From assembly GCF_006152065.1 (NCBI RefSeq), contig NZ_VDFW01000018.1, positions 1 to 64,000 on the forward strand: a stretch of 64,000 bases of DNA. The letters are read 5' to 3'. This document shows, piece after piece, positions 43,484 to 51,348 of this stretch. This DNA comes from Amycolatopsis alkalitolerans (GTDB lineage Bacteria > Actinomycetota > Actinomycetes > Mycobacteriales > Pseudonocardiaceae). Within the stretch, counting starts at the first letter, position 1. Each line of letters starts with the position of its first letter. The position numbers were made by a program, and so were the translations under genes. The notes below the pieces were generated by a model, which saw only the letters and a program-made list of their open reading frames with translations, made no database searches and had not been told where the DNA came from.

Positions 43484-43979
43484 AATCTTCCCGCCGTAGT
43501 GCCTTGTGTCGGGCGACGTCCCGCCAGTAGTTGTGCTGCACGATCTCGGCCGAATCCTCGATGATTTCGCCACCAAGGAACGTTTCGTTGTCGGCAAAGC
43601 GCATACGCACCAGCAGGCGCGAGTCGAACAGCCAGTAGTCGTAGTCCGGTAGCTCACCGGCCTGCGTGCGGTCGAGGTAGCGGATGTCCTCACCGGCGTC
43701 GTTGGTGTAGCCGGAGCAGAAGACGCCGAAGCGGCTGTAGTCGGTGAGCGGCACCGTCACGACGCGGACGCGCGAGAACCGCTTCCCCTCGGCGGTGGCC
43801 TGCCGAATCATGGTCAGCCAGTTCTGGAACCAGCCCATGTCCACCGGCTCACCGGCCACGAACTGCCGCAGAGCTTCCGTCTCGTTGGCGGACGTGTACT
43901 GATCACGGGTTTCCAGCCGGAAGGCCGTGTGCTCGAAGGTCTGGAAGAGCTGGCCGAACGTCGGGCCGGGCTCAATCAA
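43473..43979 (-). CDS. DUF6879 family protein
   Basis: A 168-residue protein with the family pattern FQTFEHTAFRLETRDQYTSA, VRVVTVPLTDYSRFGVFCSG, YWLFDSRLLVRMRFADNETF. It is typically encoded beside XRE-DUF5753 regulators, as here with an 11-base overlap. Biochemical role unknown. Confidence 0.8.
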   Translation of the reverse strand: MIEPGPTFGQLFQTFEHTAFRLETRDQYTSANETEALRQFVAGEPVDMGWFQNWLTMIRQATAEGKRFSRVRVVTVPLTDYSRFGVFCSGYTNDAGEDIRYLDRTQAGELPDYDYWLFDSRLLVRMRFADNETFLGGEIIEDSAEIVQHNYWRDVARHKALRREDFAP

Positions 43980-43984
43980 GCGGC

Positions 43985-44221
43985 TCAGTGGTCTCCCTCT
44001 TCCTGCAGGTAGCGGCGGGCGTAGAACTTAAGGACGTCTTCTGGGATTTCGATGAGCGTCTCATGCTCCGGTACGGGGCCGACGTCGGCCAACGCGTCGG
44101 GGTCAGTCACCTTCCATCCCTGGGCGATGTAAGTCACGCGGTCGGTGCGGTCGGTCGCAAACAGCGTGGGTGACTGCCCCTCTTGGGACTCGGGGTCCTT
44201 GCCAAGGAACTGCGCACGCAT
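43985..44221 (-). CDS. small protein paired with DUF6879
   Basis: A 78-residue acidic protein (MRAQFLGKDPESQEGQSPTL, TYIAQGWKVTDPDALADVG, LIEIPEDVLKFYARRYL). GGAGGCAG precedes the ATG at 44221. The same small protein usually accompanies DUF6879 and XRE-DUF5753 genes. Function unknown. Confidence 0.7.
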   Translation of the reverse strand: MRAQFLGKDPESQEGQSPTLFATDRTDRVTYIAQGWKVTDPDALADVGPVPEHETLIEIPEDVLKFYARRYLQEEGDH

Positions 44222-44555
44222 CCTGCCTCCTGTTTCGAGAACCATGCTGAACCAGCGGAACCATCCTGCTCCAAGCGCTTCCCGAAAGTCAATCCTTCAC
44301 CAGCCACTACAGCGCAGAGGTGTCGTCTTCACCGCGCCGTAGCGCGTCCGGGTAACCGAGCCTTCGCGCACGTCCGACAAGGTGATGGGGCCAGCCCGCC
44401 GATCACAACGCCCACATCGGCGGGAGGGCGTCGGGGGCTTCCGGCTCTACTGTCTTTCGGCGGGCCGGAAGCGCCTCGGCTTTGTCCGACCGGCTGAGCA
44501 CTGGCTGGTCGGGTTCCTTGGCTTCTATGGTTCAAGAGGATGAACTGGGGGGTCA
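44222..44555. other. intergenic region before the deaminase toxin
   Basis: 334 bases between divergent genes with no supported ORF. It holds a 9-bp hairpin (44437-44445 with 44464-44472, GCTTCCGGC), and promoters for both directions are expected here. Confidence 0.5.
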
Positions 44556-45296
44556 ATGTCGGTTGACGAGATCGTGCGCGACGTCGGCCGCGCCATTTCC
44601 CTGTTGCCGAGCGGCCAAGTAGGACAGGCGCTCTATGCGCTCACCGAGGCCCACGAGCTGTTGATGCGGGTGATCCAAGGCTCACAAGACCCGGAAGCTC
44701 ATCAGGCGGTCGGCCTGCTTGCAGAGGTCATCACCGCGCTTGGCGCGACACATCAACAGGTCACCGCCGCGGGGCAAGCGCTGGAGCAGTACCTCGCCAA
44801 AGTGGGACCGGTTGAACCGCCACCACCACCGAACAGCCGGCCGGAACCGCTTGAAGCAGCGAATCCACCGGCGACGCCTGTACCGGTTGATCCCGCACGC
44901 GTCGAGAAGTTACGTGACGAGCTTCCCCCTCCGGTACCGAGCCCGAACCCGGAGAACAAGAAGACCCACGGCCAATGGGTGGACGTCGACGGCACGGTGC
45001 GTAGGACAGTGAGCGGCGAGGACGAACAGTCAGCGGCAGCGTGGGAACGCTTCAAGCAGTGCGGACTACCCGCGAACCGGAAGCTGGCCATCACCACGCA
45101 TGTCGAAGTCAAGGTGGCGACGGAGATGATCCAAACCGGGCAACGGCACACCGAGCTGGTCATCAACAACCGGCCGTGTGTCGGTCCGCTTGGCTGTGAT
45201 TCCCTCCTGCCCGTCCTGCTCCCGAAGGGCTACGCCGTCACCGTGTACGGTCCGGATGGTTACAAAGAGACGTTCCAGGGAGGCGAACAGTGGTAG
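44556..45296 (+). CDS. SCP1.201/DddA-like cytidine deaminase toxin
   Basis: A 246-residue toxin. A helical N-domain (1-85) and a Pro-rich linker precede a deaminase domain (about 135-246). Zinc/catalytic residues are His182 and Glu184 in THVEVKVATEM, with Cys208 and Cys214 in NRPCVGPLGCDSLLPVLLP, the hallmark of the SCP1.201 family that includes the double-stranded-DNA cytidine deaminase DddA. An Imm1 gene overlaps its end. It is much shorter than typical secreted polymorphic toxins and has no signal peptide or visible WXG motif. Confidence 0.88.
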   Translation: MSVDEIVRDVGRAISLLPSGQVGQALYALTEAHELLMRVIQGSQDPEAHQAVGLLAEVITALGATHQQVTAAGQALEQYLAKVGPVEPPPPPNSRPEPLEAANPPATPVPVDPARVEKLRDELPPPVPSPNPENKKTHGQWVDVDGTVRRTVSGEDEQSAAAWERFKQCGLPANRKLAITTHVEVKVATEMIQTGQRHTELVINNRPCVGPLGCDSLLPVLLPKGYAVTVYGPDGYKETFQGGEQW

Positions 45297-45706
45297 CCCT
45301 CGACATCTGGTACGACCAGGCGCCGAAGAACGCGGCGGGTGACGTTGCGATTCGTGTCACCACTGCGGCTGAACTGGACACGTTGATTGACCGCATCCTG
45401 GCTGAAACGACCGGTAACGCCGCCCCGCCCATGATTCAAGTGGCCCTTGCCGGGGTGAAGCGCTCGCCTGCCCTCGAAGTCGGTCTGGGCAAGGACAAGG
45501 GCTTTATTGGGTACACGGCCCGCACTGAAGGTGGCTGGACGAAGGGCGACGGCGATCCGAACGCGGTAGTCGACTACATCTACATGGGCAACCACACGCA
45601 GGTACGGGGTGATGTTGAAGTGCCGCTTTCAACCGTGCGCGAGGGGTTGCATGAATTTCTGGCGACAGGGGAGCGGCCGAATGCGGTGGGAAGTGGCGTC
45701 GTATGA
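45290..45706 (+). CDS. Imm1 family immunity protein
   Basis: A 138-residue protein: IRVTTAAELDTLIDRILAET, PALEVGLGKDKGFIGYTART and an acidic Asp/Asn-rich segment, typical of Imm1. GGGAGGCG in the toxin end is its ribosome site, and it overlaps the toxin gene by seven bases. It should bind and block the deaminase. Confidence 0.85.
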   Translation: MVALDIWYDQAPKNAAGDVAIRVTTAAELDTLIDRILAETTGNAAPPMIQVALAGVKRSPALEVGLGKDKGFIGYTARTEGGWTKGDGDPNAVVDYIYMGNHTQVRGDVEVPLSTVREGLHEFLATGERPNAVGSGVV

Positions 45707-46782
45707 CCATCCCGCCGGATATTTTTGCTGACCTTGGTGCCAACCAGCAGAACCTGCTTCGAGTTATTTATGGGCCTGCTCAGGAGCATGGCCGCTGGCC
45801 TCATTGGCGGCATGTCGACAGTATCTATAGCCAGACTGGAAAGAACACACTGGACGTCCTGCACTCGTTGCCGACGATATGGCCGGTGTCGTCGCAGATG
45901 CCAAGGTACGGCCTGGTGAGGTATAACGACCAAATTATCCGCGACGACACGGTCATTCGGTTAACCGTAGCAGCGGCGTTGCAGCTGCCTGAATTCCAGC
46001 GGGTTGGCGAAGACTTTGTTCACGCCCTGCAAGTGTTCATCGACGAAGTCTCGGCTCCATCAACCAATCCATTTGAGGTTGAACCGATAACGATCACTAA
46101 CGAAGACCTTGGTCAGCGGATACCGTTTAGTCCGGCGTTTGACCGTCTCATGCCGGATTTGCTATGGAATGAACCGATCGGCCTGGCAAGTGGATCGCGC
46201 GAGCCGATCACTGGAAAGTGGGAGCTGACGCTTCATCGAGAAGGGTTAAAACAGCTTCAGGGAGTTAAGGACCTAAAAGACTACGTGGAACGCGTCGTCG
46301 CTTGGGTGCAGCAGATCCCCGATCGGGTTGTGCCGAGCGTCGTTCCTGCTTCTGTCGCGGTGCCTGTTCGTAACAGCTACGTTGACCAAGCGCTGATCGA
46401 CAAGCTGGAGGCAGCGCAAGCAGGCACGAAGTGGAACCTCAAGAAGCTGCTGCAACTCCTGCGCGAGCTGAACGAGAACTACGCCAGCGAGAACGTCTAC
46501 GCCTGTCATGCGCTGCTACGGGCAATACTCGATCACGTGCCGCCGATCTTTGGTCAGCCCAACTTTGGGTCAGTGGCGAGTCAGTATCGGCCTAGGTCGA
46601 GCGACAAGAAGTACAGTGAGAATCTTGAAAAGTTCCGCCTGCAAGCGGATGACGCCATGCACCGGCAGGTACGCGAGCGTGAAGATATCCTGCAGTTCGA
46701 CGACTTGCCGCTTCGCGCTTGGGTAAACCGGTTGGTTGACGAAGTGATCGCCATCCTGGAGTCCGACGCGCCTTCGGCATGA
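45703..46782 (+). CDS. uncharacterised protein coupled to Imm1
   Basis: A 359-residue soluble protein whose ATG overlaps the Imm1 stop. The N-terminal part has NQQNLLRVIYGPAQEHGRWP and a winged-helix look. The C-terminal part (about 245-355: NLKKLLQLLRELNENYASEN, YACHALLRAILDHVPPIFGQ, KFRLQADDAMHRQVREREDI) resembles an uncharacterised conserved bacterial domain with a DDxxH motif. Coupling to the toxin/immunity pair suggests a regulator or effector. Confidence 0.65.
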   Translation: MTIPPDIFADLGANQQNLLRVIYGPAQEHGRWPHWRHVDSIYSQTGKNTLDVLHSLPTIWPVSSQMPRYGLVRYNDQIIRDDTVIRLTVAAALQLPEFQRVGEDFVHALQVFIDEVSAPSTNPFEVEPITITNEDLGQRIPFSPAFDRLMPDLLWNEPIGLASGSREPITGKWELTLHREGLKQLQGVKDLKDYVERVVAWVQQIPDRVVPSVVPASVAVPVRNSYVDQALIDKLEAAQAGTKWNLKKLLQLLRELNENYASENVYACHALLRAILDHVPPIFGQPNFGSVASQYRPRSSDKKYSENLEKFRLQADDAMHRQVREREDILQFDDLPLRAWVNRLVDEVIAILESDAPSA

Positions 46783-46818
46783 AAACACCCCGCATCCGGC
46801 AACGGACACGGGGTGTTT
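46783..46818 (+). terminator. rho-independent terminator
   Basis: 10-bp stem AAACACCCCG (46783-46792) with 46809-46818, followed by CTCGTT. The stem sequence resembles that of the terminator at 38530-38570. Confidence 0.75.
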
Positions 46819-47215
46819 CTCGTTACGGTGCGGGGTCGAATGACAGAAGCGGCCTGTTCATGAGGGCCGAACCTTGAACAGGTCCCGAATCTATGGATGC
46901 CGAATGAACGCGAAAGTCGGCCATTCGATGGTCAATTGTTTGACGCACGAGTCCAAGTGCGCAATTTATCTGCTCTCCGTGTCACAGGTAGCGTAGAAGC
47001 CAACTAGTTGAGGTATTTACACGTAGCCCTCCAGTCGGTGTGTTGTTCTTTTAACCATATGCACGAGTTTCTAACTATGTCATAAATAGTTTGGCTCTTC
47101 AAGCAAAACGACGTGTGGGGAGTGCTGCGCCCAAACATGGCATAGCAGTGCTCCCCAGGCGTCGCGAACGTTAACAGTTCAGGTTCAAATCCTATGGAAG
47201 GGTGTGAGACGCTTT
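46819..47215. other. intergenic, AT-richer start of a lower-GC patch
   Basis: About 400 bases without a supported gene. Near 47073-47091 is AACTAT-N7-ATAGTT, and at about 47117-47158 an imperfect hairpin with GGGGAGTGCTG and CAGTGCTCCCC. They are probably promoter and leader of the hydrolase. Confidence 0.4.
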
Positions 47216-48823
47216 ATGCGTCACCCAAGACGAAGGTTTGCGTTAGGCGCCATAGTTGGCGTGTTCATGTCCCTGCTGACGATTGCATCAGCAGGGACGG
47301 CGAGTGCAACAAGTAGCTATGACGATGTGATCGAATCCGTCGGTAGCGTTCACTTGTCGAGAGACAGCGCGACTCAAGGTTCTCCGACGTGTGCGTCGGT
47401 TGACGTAACGTCATCATGGGAAAGTATCCTTACTGATTCATCTTCGTGGACGTCAAGGACACAGATAATTGGTGGCGCAACCCAATCTGCAACACTTGCA
47501 GATTGGGCTACTACTCTCGGCAACGGAGCAGGTTGGGCTGTTGTCCAACAGCACAACAGTAACGTTTCTTACCCAGATTCGGGAAGCCCGATCGCGGATG
47601 CAGTGTATGTGGTGTTTACACCATCTGCATCGGCGCAGGTTGACTTCTCTTCCAGCCCAATCTACTGGGGCGCGCAGAAACAAGCGCACATGACCAACAC
47701 GGATGACGGTTATGTGTACGCTGTGCGTGTTCAGTTTGACGATTTGGGTTCTTCTGGGGGCAATGACCAGTGCACTCCAGTCATCTCGATGGCTTGGCGT
47801 GGTAAACCTAGTACTGCTTGGTCTACGGAACCCAGATCTGTTGCGGCCACTTCCACGGTGTCGTCGGGTGGGTATAGCCTACGACCTTTGTTTATAAACG
47901 CCCCCATTAACTACCCTTCGGGGTATGAGGGCGAAGTTGCATCAACCCAACCTCCCGCTGCAAGATACGTTGCTATGGGCGATTCGTTCTCAAGTGGCGA
48001 GGGGAATTCGCCGTTTGAGGCCGGGACGGATGAAGATGATGTGAACAAGTGTCACCGGAGTACGTCCGCCTATCCACGTTGGCTCTCGCAAACTCCGTCG
48101 TTGAACCTTGGGTACATCAATTTCGTGGCGTGCTCAGGTGCGACAACGAACGACGTGTTGGGTACGACGGAAGCCGATGACCCAGCAGGAAAGTGGAACG
48201 AGCCAGCGCAGGTTGATGCCTTGTCGGACGACACCAAGGTAGTGACGATCACTATCGGCGGAAACGACATCGGGTTCAGCGACTTTGCAACAGCCTGTGC
48301 CGCTCCGTCGAGTGAGTGCGACTCAAGCACATCGATCTACAGCACAACAATGTACAAGATCCACAATGTCCTACCTGGCCATCTGGCGGATGTACTAACC
48401 GAGATTGCCGATCGAACTTCGAATGCAAAGGTCTACGTTATCGGCTACCCGTACGTCACTCCCTCTTCGGGGCTGGATTCGTTGCCCGTCCAGTGTAGCT
48501 ACTTGAGCTCCTCTGCTGGAGATGGGGCTGATTCACTAGCTGCACGTGATGTCGTTACCGAACTCAATGGCGAGATTCATGATGCGGTCACGGGGTTCAC
48601 CAATACGCTCAGTGATACCGAGTTCACATACATTGACCCGAACGCGAGCGTTGACGGGTCATTCGATGGTCATGATCTCTGTCAAGGGCTGGACTCGTAT
48701 TTCCATAACGTGGCACCAAACGACGTCTTCGGAAACGGGTACAGGGAGAAGATTTTCCATCCCAATATTGACGGGCAGTACGAGTACTACCAGATTGTGA
48801 ACGGAGTGATAACCCTGAACTAA
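47216..48823 (+). CDS. secreted SGNH/GDSL hydrolase
   Basis: A 535-residue secreted esterase/lipase-type enzyme. A signal peptide (1-32, ending TASA) is followed by a 210-residue N-terminal domain, then an SGNH domain with block I MGDSFSSGEG (Ser257), block III TIGGNDIGF and block V FHPNIDGQ. Many Cys suggest disulfides. Base composition is clearly lower in GC than neighbours. ATG at 47216; a GTG at 47204 sits too close to the ribosome site. It could act on lipids or glycan esters. Confidence 0.82.
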   Translation: MRHPRRRFALGAIVGVFMSLLTIASAGTASATSSYDDVIESVGSVHLSRDSATQGSPTCASVDVTSSWESILTDSSSWTSRTQIIGGATQSATLADWATTLGNGAGWAVVQQHNSNVSYPDSGSPIADAVYVVFTPSASAQVDFSSSPIYWGAQKQAHMTNTDDGYVYAVRVQFDDLGSSGGNDQCTPVISMAWRGKPSTAWSTEPRSVAATSTVSSGGYSLRPLFINAPINYPSGYEGEVASTQPPAARYVAMGDSFSSGEGNSPFEAGTDEDDVNKCHRSTSAYPRWLSQTPSLNLGYINFVACSGATTNDVLGTTEADDPAGKWNEPAQVDALSDDTKVVTITIGGNDIGFSDFATACAAPSSECDSSTSIYSTTMYKIHNVLPGHLADVLTEIADRTSNAKVYVIGYPYVTPSSGLDSLPVQCSYLSSSAGDGADSLAARDVVTELNGEIHDAVTGFTNTLSDTEFTYIDPNASVDGSFDGHDLCQGLDSYFHNVAPNDVFGNGYREKIFHPNIDGQYEYYQIVNGVITLN

Positions 48824-48885
48824 GCTTTACATGCTGAAGAGCCGGCCCTCGCGGAGAAATCCCGGGGGCATCTTCATGTTGAAAA

Positions 48886-49305
48886 CTACTTGGTTTTTTG
48901 GTAAGCAAAGATTGCCAAGAGCACCATAGGAACCATTAACGTAAGCAAGGACTCAATGGATAAGAAGGAGATGTTATCCGCACACTTTTCAACCACTCCA
49001 GACCAATGACTACATTTGACCCCGATGAAATCAGCACCCAACGCGAGAGGGGTAGGATACAGCAAGAAGATGGATAGAACGCCTTCTATTATTAGAGTTG
49101 ACCCCAGTAATCTACGGGTGTCATTTCTATATATTATTTTATGGAGTGCATACGCAGAAAATAAAGAAACGATGACAAAGAAGGCAAATGGCCATAGGGA
49201 TATAGCTTTACTGAACGTAAACAAAGAGACCAGCAAGACGTAGAGGCCTACGATTGTCAAGAACGCCTTTTCGAGCGCTGACCCTTTTTGTTTCTTATGT
49301 GCCAT
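48886..49305 (-). CDS. four-TM membrane protein
   Basis: A 139-residue protein with four hydrophobic helices (about 12-32, 38-55, 65-90, 114-134) and a Cys pair in a loop (GVKCSHWSGVVEKCADN). It is strongly AT-rich compared with the chromosome, a sign of foreign origin. No family is recognised. It precedes the Shedu gene region. Confidence 0.65.
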   Translation of the reverse strand: MAHKKQKGSALEKAFLTIVGLYVLLVSLFTFSKAISLWPFAFFVIVSLFSAYALHKIIYRNDTRRLLGSTLIIEGVLSIFLLYPTPLALGADFIGVKCSHWSGVVEKCADNISFLSIESLLTLMVPMVLLAIFAYQKTK

Positions 49306-49380
49306 GTCAATTCGATTGTAGCATAATTGCAGCCAAAGATGCTAACGCCTGGCTTCGGAGTCGTAGCCTCCGTTATTTCG

Positions 49381-50589
49381 CTAGTCTTGAACAATGAACT
49401 GTGCTCGTTGGTATAATTCATCAAACGTGATGATCTCAACGTCGGTAATGCCGCGTCGGTAGAACTCAAACGATGAGAAGCGCTCGCCATTGACCCGCCC
49501 GTTTTGTTGAAACTGGCGCGCGTCGCCGATCACGACCACTTGCTTCGGCCGCACCGTCGAGTATTCGATGTCGGTTGGCGTGCCGTCCTTCTCGGTGTGC
49601 GTCTCAATGTAGTGCCCAATGCCACGAACAGCCTTGTCGGCCGTCTTTTGCACTTGCGAGACGGCACCCGTCAATTCTCGGGATGCTTGGTATACGTCGG
49701 GTTCACGGTACGCCTTTACCTCCAAGAGTGGCGTCGCATGGGTCTTAATCTCACAGAAAAGAAGGCTGCTGACAAACCCGCGGGATCGCAAAACCGCATC
49801 GCTCCGCTTTGCAGCTCCACGGAACAGGTCACCGCCAGTCGTGTACCGTTCGAGCTTACCGTCATCGAACGTCCGGCAGGATATGAGGTTTAAGCCGTAC
49901 CCGAAGATCCAAGGATTTTCCTCAAAGAAGTGTTCCCACAGTGCCTCTTTGCCGTCGCGTCCATATTTGACGCGCTCGGCCTCGAAGAACGATTCATCGG
50001 CTAAGAGCCGGCCGAAGTAATCGAGCTGGGCTTTCCGATTGGTCATAAGGTGGATATCGGCTTGCGTGAGCGAGCTGCCGAGGACGCTGCGCACGGCCTC
50101 GATGACACTAGCTCGGTCGGCGCCTCTGAGCTGTTCCACCAGTTGGGCGCTCTGAGCTGTCACGACCTTGAACTGGTTTGGCGGAAGCTCAACGCCTTTG
50201 TAGCTCTGCAAGAAGTCGATCAGCGTCCAAAAGTTCTTGTACGCGTCTGCGGTATCAACGAGCGCTTTGATGGTTCTCGTGTCAGCGTTATCGGCAAGCT
50301 TAAACTCAAGAGTCGGCTTATCTGCTTTGGTCTTGTCCTTTTTCCAGAACTTGAGGCGCGGGGAATAGCCATCGTCCTTCTTGATAAGGAAGACATTACA
50401 GAGCGTGGCAACTCTTGGCCGGTCATCAATCACAAAGTGCTTAATGAGCCGATTGCTCTTGGTGTCGTAGAAGTAGTGAAACTTGCCATCCGTGCCCGCC
50501 CGTACTTCGAGCGTCGAGAAGTCGCCACCTTCGACAACGAACTCAGTCGAGAAATTTACTCTAATGCCCCTCTGAAAATTGGGCTTCAT
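49381..50589 (-). CDS. sduA: Shedu anti-phage nuclease SduA (DUF4263)
   Basis: A 402-residue single-gene defence protein. The C-terminal DUF4263 PD-(D/E)XK-like nuclease has FFEENPWIFGYGLN (about 221-234), Asp264 in KRSDAVLRSRG, and Glu280/Lys282 in LLFCEIKTH. The N-terminal half (1-180) is the variable sensing region. Shedu proteins restrict phages as oligomers. The gene is compositionally different from the chromosome. Confidence 0.88.
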   Translation of the reverse strand: MKPNFQRGIRVNFSTEFVVEGGDFSTLEVRAGTDGKFHYFYDTKSNRLIKHFVIDDRPRVATLCNVFLIKKDDGYSPRLKFWKKDKTKADKPTLEFKLADNADTRTIKALVDTADAYKNFWTLIDFLQSYKGVELPPNQFKVVTAQSAQLVEQLRGADRASVIEAVRSVLGSSLTQADIHLMTNRKAQLDYFGRLLADESFFEAERVKYGRDGKEALWEHFFEENPWIFGYGLNLISCRTFDDGKLERYTTGGDLFRGAAKRSDAVLRSRGFVSSLLFCEIKTHATPLLEVKAYREPDVYQASRELTGAVSQVQKTADKAVRGIGHYIETHTEKDGTPTDIEYSTVRPKQVVVIGDARQFQQNGRVNGERFSSFEFYRRGITDVEIITFDELYQRAQFIVQD

Positions 50590-50733
50590 GTATTTTTGTA
50601 CTCCTTGATTCTATTATAAACCGAAGTGTGGCGCGTCTTGTCGCTACACCGTCCGCCTTTCTGAAGGTGTATCGCTGTTCGTAACCCGTCGGTTACTGGA
50701 TGGAGCACATCGTCTTGGTAACGGGTGACTTGG

Positions 50734-50811
50734 CTACCGGTGGGTCGTGAACACCGACACGTACCGCCCCTGCTCCCACTCTTCGGCTATGCCATCGACA
50801 TCGAGGCGCAC
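50734..50811 (-). CDS. possible 25-residue protein after the XRE gene
   Basis: GTG at 50811 opens RLDVDGIAEEWEQGRYVSVF and a few more residues to TAG. It is in the same frame as, and beyond, the stop of the XRE gene, so it could also be the remnant of a longer C-terminus cut by a nonsense codon. It looks protein-like but has no clear ribosome site. Confidence 0.25.
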   Translation of the reverse strand: MRLDVDGIAEEWEQGRYVSVFTTHR

Positions 50812-50862
50812 GTAGCGGTGTCGACCCGTGGGTTGCCTTTGACGTGCTCCTGCGGATCGCTT

Positions 50863-51102
50863 CTACTTGCCATCGTCGCGGAGCAGCTCGAGCGGCGGAA
50901 CACCGAGCTTCTCGGCAATCCGTTCAAGCGATCGAAGCGTCAAGTTGCGTTCGCCGCGTTCCAGGCCGCCCATATAGGTACGGTGGACGCCGAGCACGTC
51001 GGCGAAGTCCTCCTGGCTGAGGCCGCGCTCCAGCCGGTAGGCGCGCAGGTTGCGCCCCACTGCCCGCTGAAGATCGCCCTCCACGGAGGAAAGCGTTCGC
51101 AT
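50863..51102 (-). CDS. XRE controller-type regulator
   Basis: A 79-residue HTH protein: AVGRNLRAYRLERGLSQEDF, ADVLGVHRTYMGGLERGERN, RIAEKLGVPPLELL. Length and sequence are like controller (C) proteins of restriction-modification systems. Nested palindromes overlap its start codon, suggesting autoregulation. It is divergent from the Qat-side genes and may time their expression. Confidence 0.85.
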   Translation of the reverse strand: MRTLSSVEGDLQRAVGRNLRAYRLERGLSQEDFADVLGVHRTYMGGLERGERNLTLRSLERIAEKLGVPPLELLRDDGK

Positions 51103-51139
51103 ATGCTACTTGTAGGTCTACAGACTTATGAGTAGCATA
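51102..51139. promoter_or_regulatory. nested palindromic operator of the XRE gene
   Basis: TATGCTACT (51102-51110) pairs with AGTAGCATA (51131-51139), and inside lies TGTAGGTCTACA (51111-51122). GACTTATGAGT beside it resembles a C-box. It overlaps the XRE start and faces the Qat-side leader. Confidence 0.65.
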
Positions 51140-51145
51140 GTGGCG

Positions 51146-51167
51146 CTCCCTGGCTTTGACCAGGGAG
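51146..51167 (+). terminator. 8-bp leader hairpin
   Basis: CTCCCTGG (51146-51153) pairs with CCAGGGAG (51160-51167), followed by TTT. It is the first of two hairpins in the leader. Confidence 0.5.
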
Positions 51168-51202
51168 TTTGCGGTGCCCGAACAAGCCGAGGAGGTGACC
51201 CG

Positions 51203-51241
51203 ATGCGTAACGCCTTCAGCGGTGGCGGTGGCGACACCTGA
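51203..51241 (+). CDS. 12-residue leader peptide
   Basis: ATG at 51203 has a very good GAGGAGGTGACCCG ribosome site and encodes MRNAFSGGGGDT before TGA, just upstream of a strong hairpin. It could be an attenuator leader or a microprotein. Confidence 0.4.
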   Translation: MRNAFSGGGGDT

Positions 51242-51267
51242 TCCTGCGTCTCCCGCCTCCCGCACGC

Positions 51268-51302
51268 GAGCGCCCTGGGTGTCACTACCACCCAGGGCGC
51301 TC
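51268..51302 (+). terminator. strong hairpin after the leader peptide
   Basis: Perfect 14-bp stem (51268-51281 with 51289-51302) and a 7-base loop. It would end a short leader RNA before the promoter of the next gene. Confidence 0.75.
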
Positions 51303-51310
51303 GTCGTCTA

Positions 51311-51339
51311 TTCAACACGTGTACAAAACTTGGTACAAT
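51311..51339 (+). promoter_or_regulatory. promoter of the two-TM gene
   Basis: TTCAAC (51311-51316), 17 bases, TACAAT (51334-51339). The ATG lies 9 bases after the -10, so the transcript should be leaderless or nearly so. An inverted pair TGTAC/GTACA overlaps the spacer. Confidence 0.6.
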
Positions 51340-51348
51340 AGCTGGTAG

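Noticed and set aside
50725-51135. 136-codon plus frame across the XRE gene
   Set aside because: It is antisense to a convincing HTH protein and its operator.
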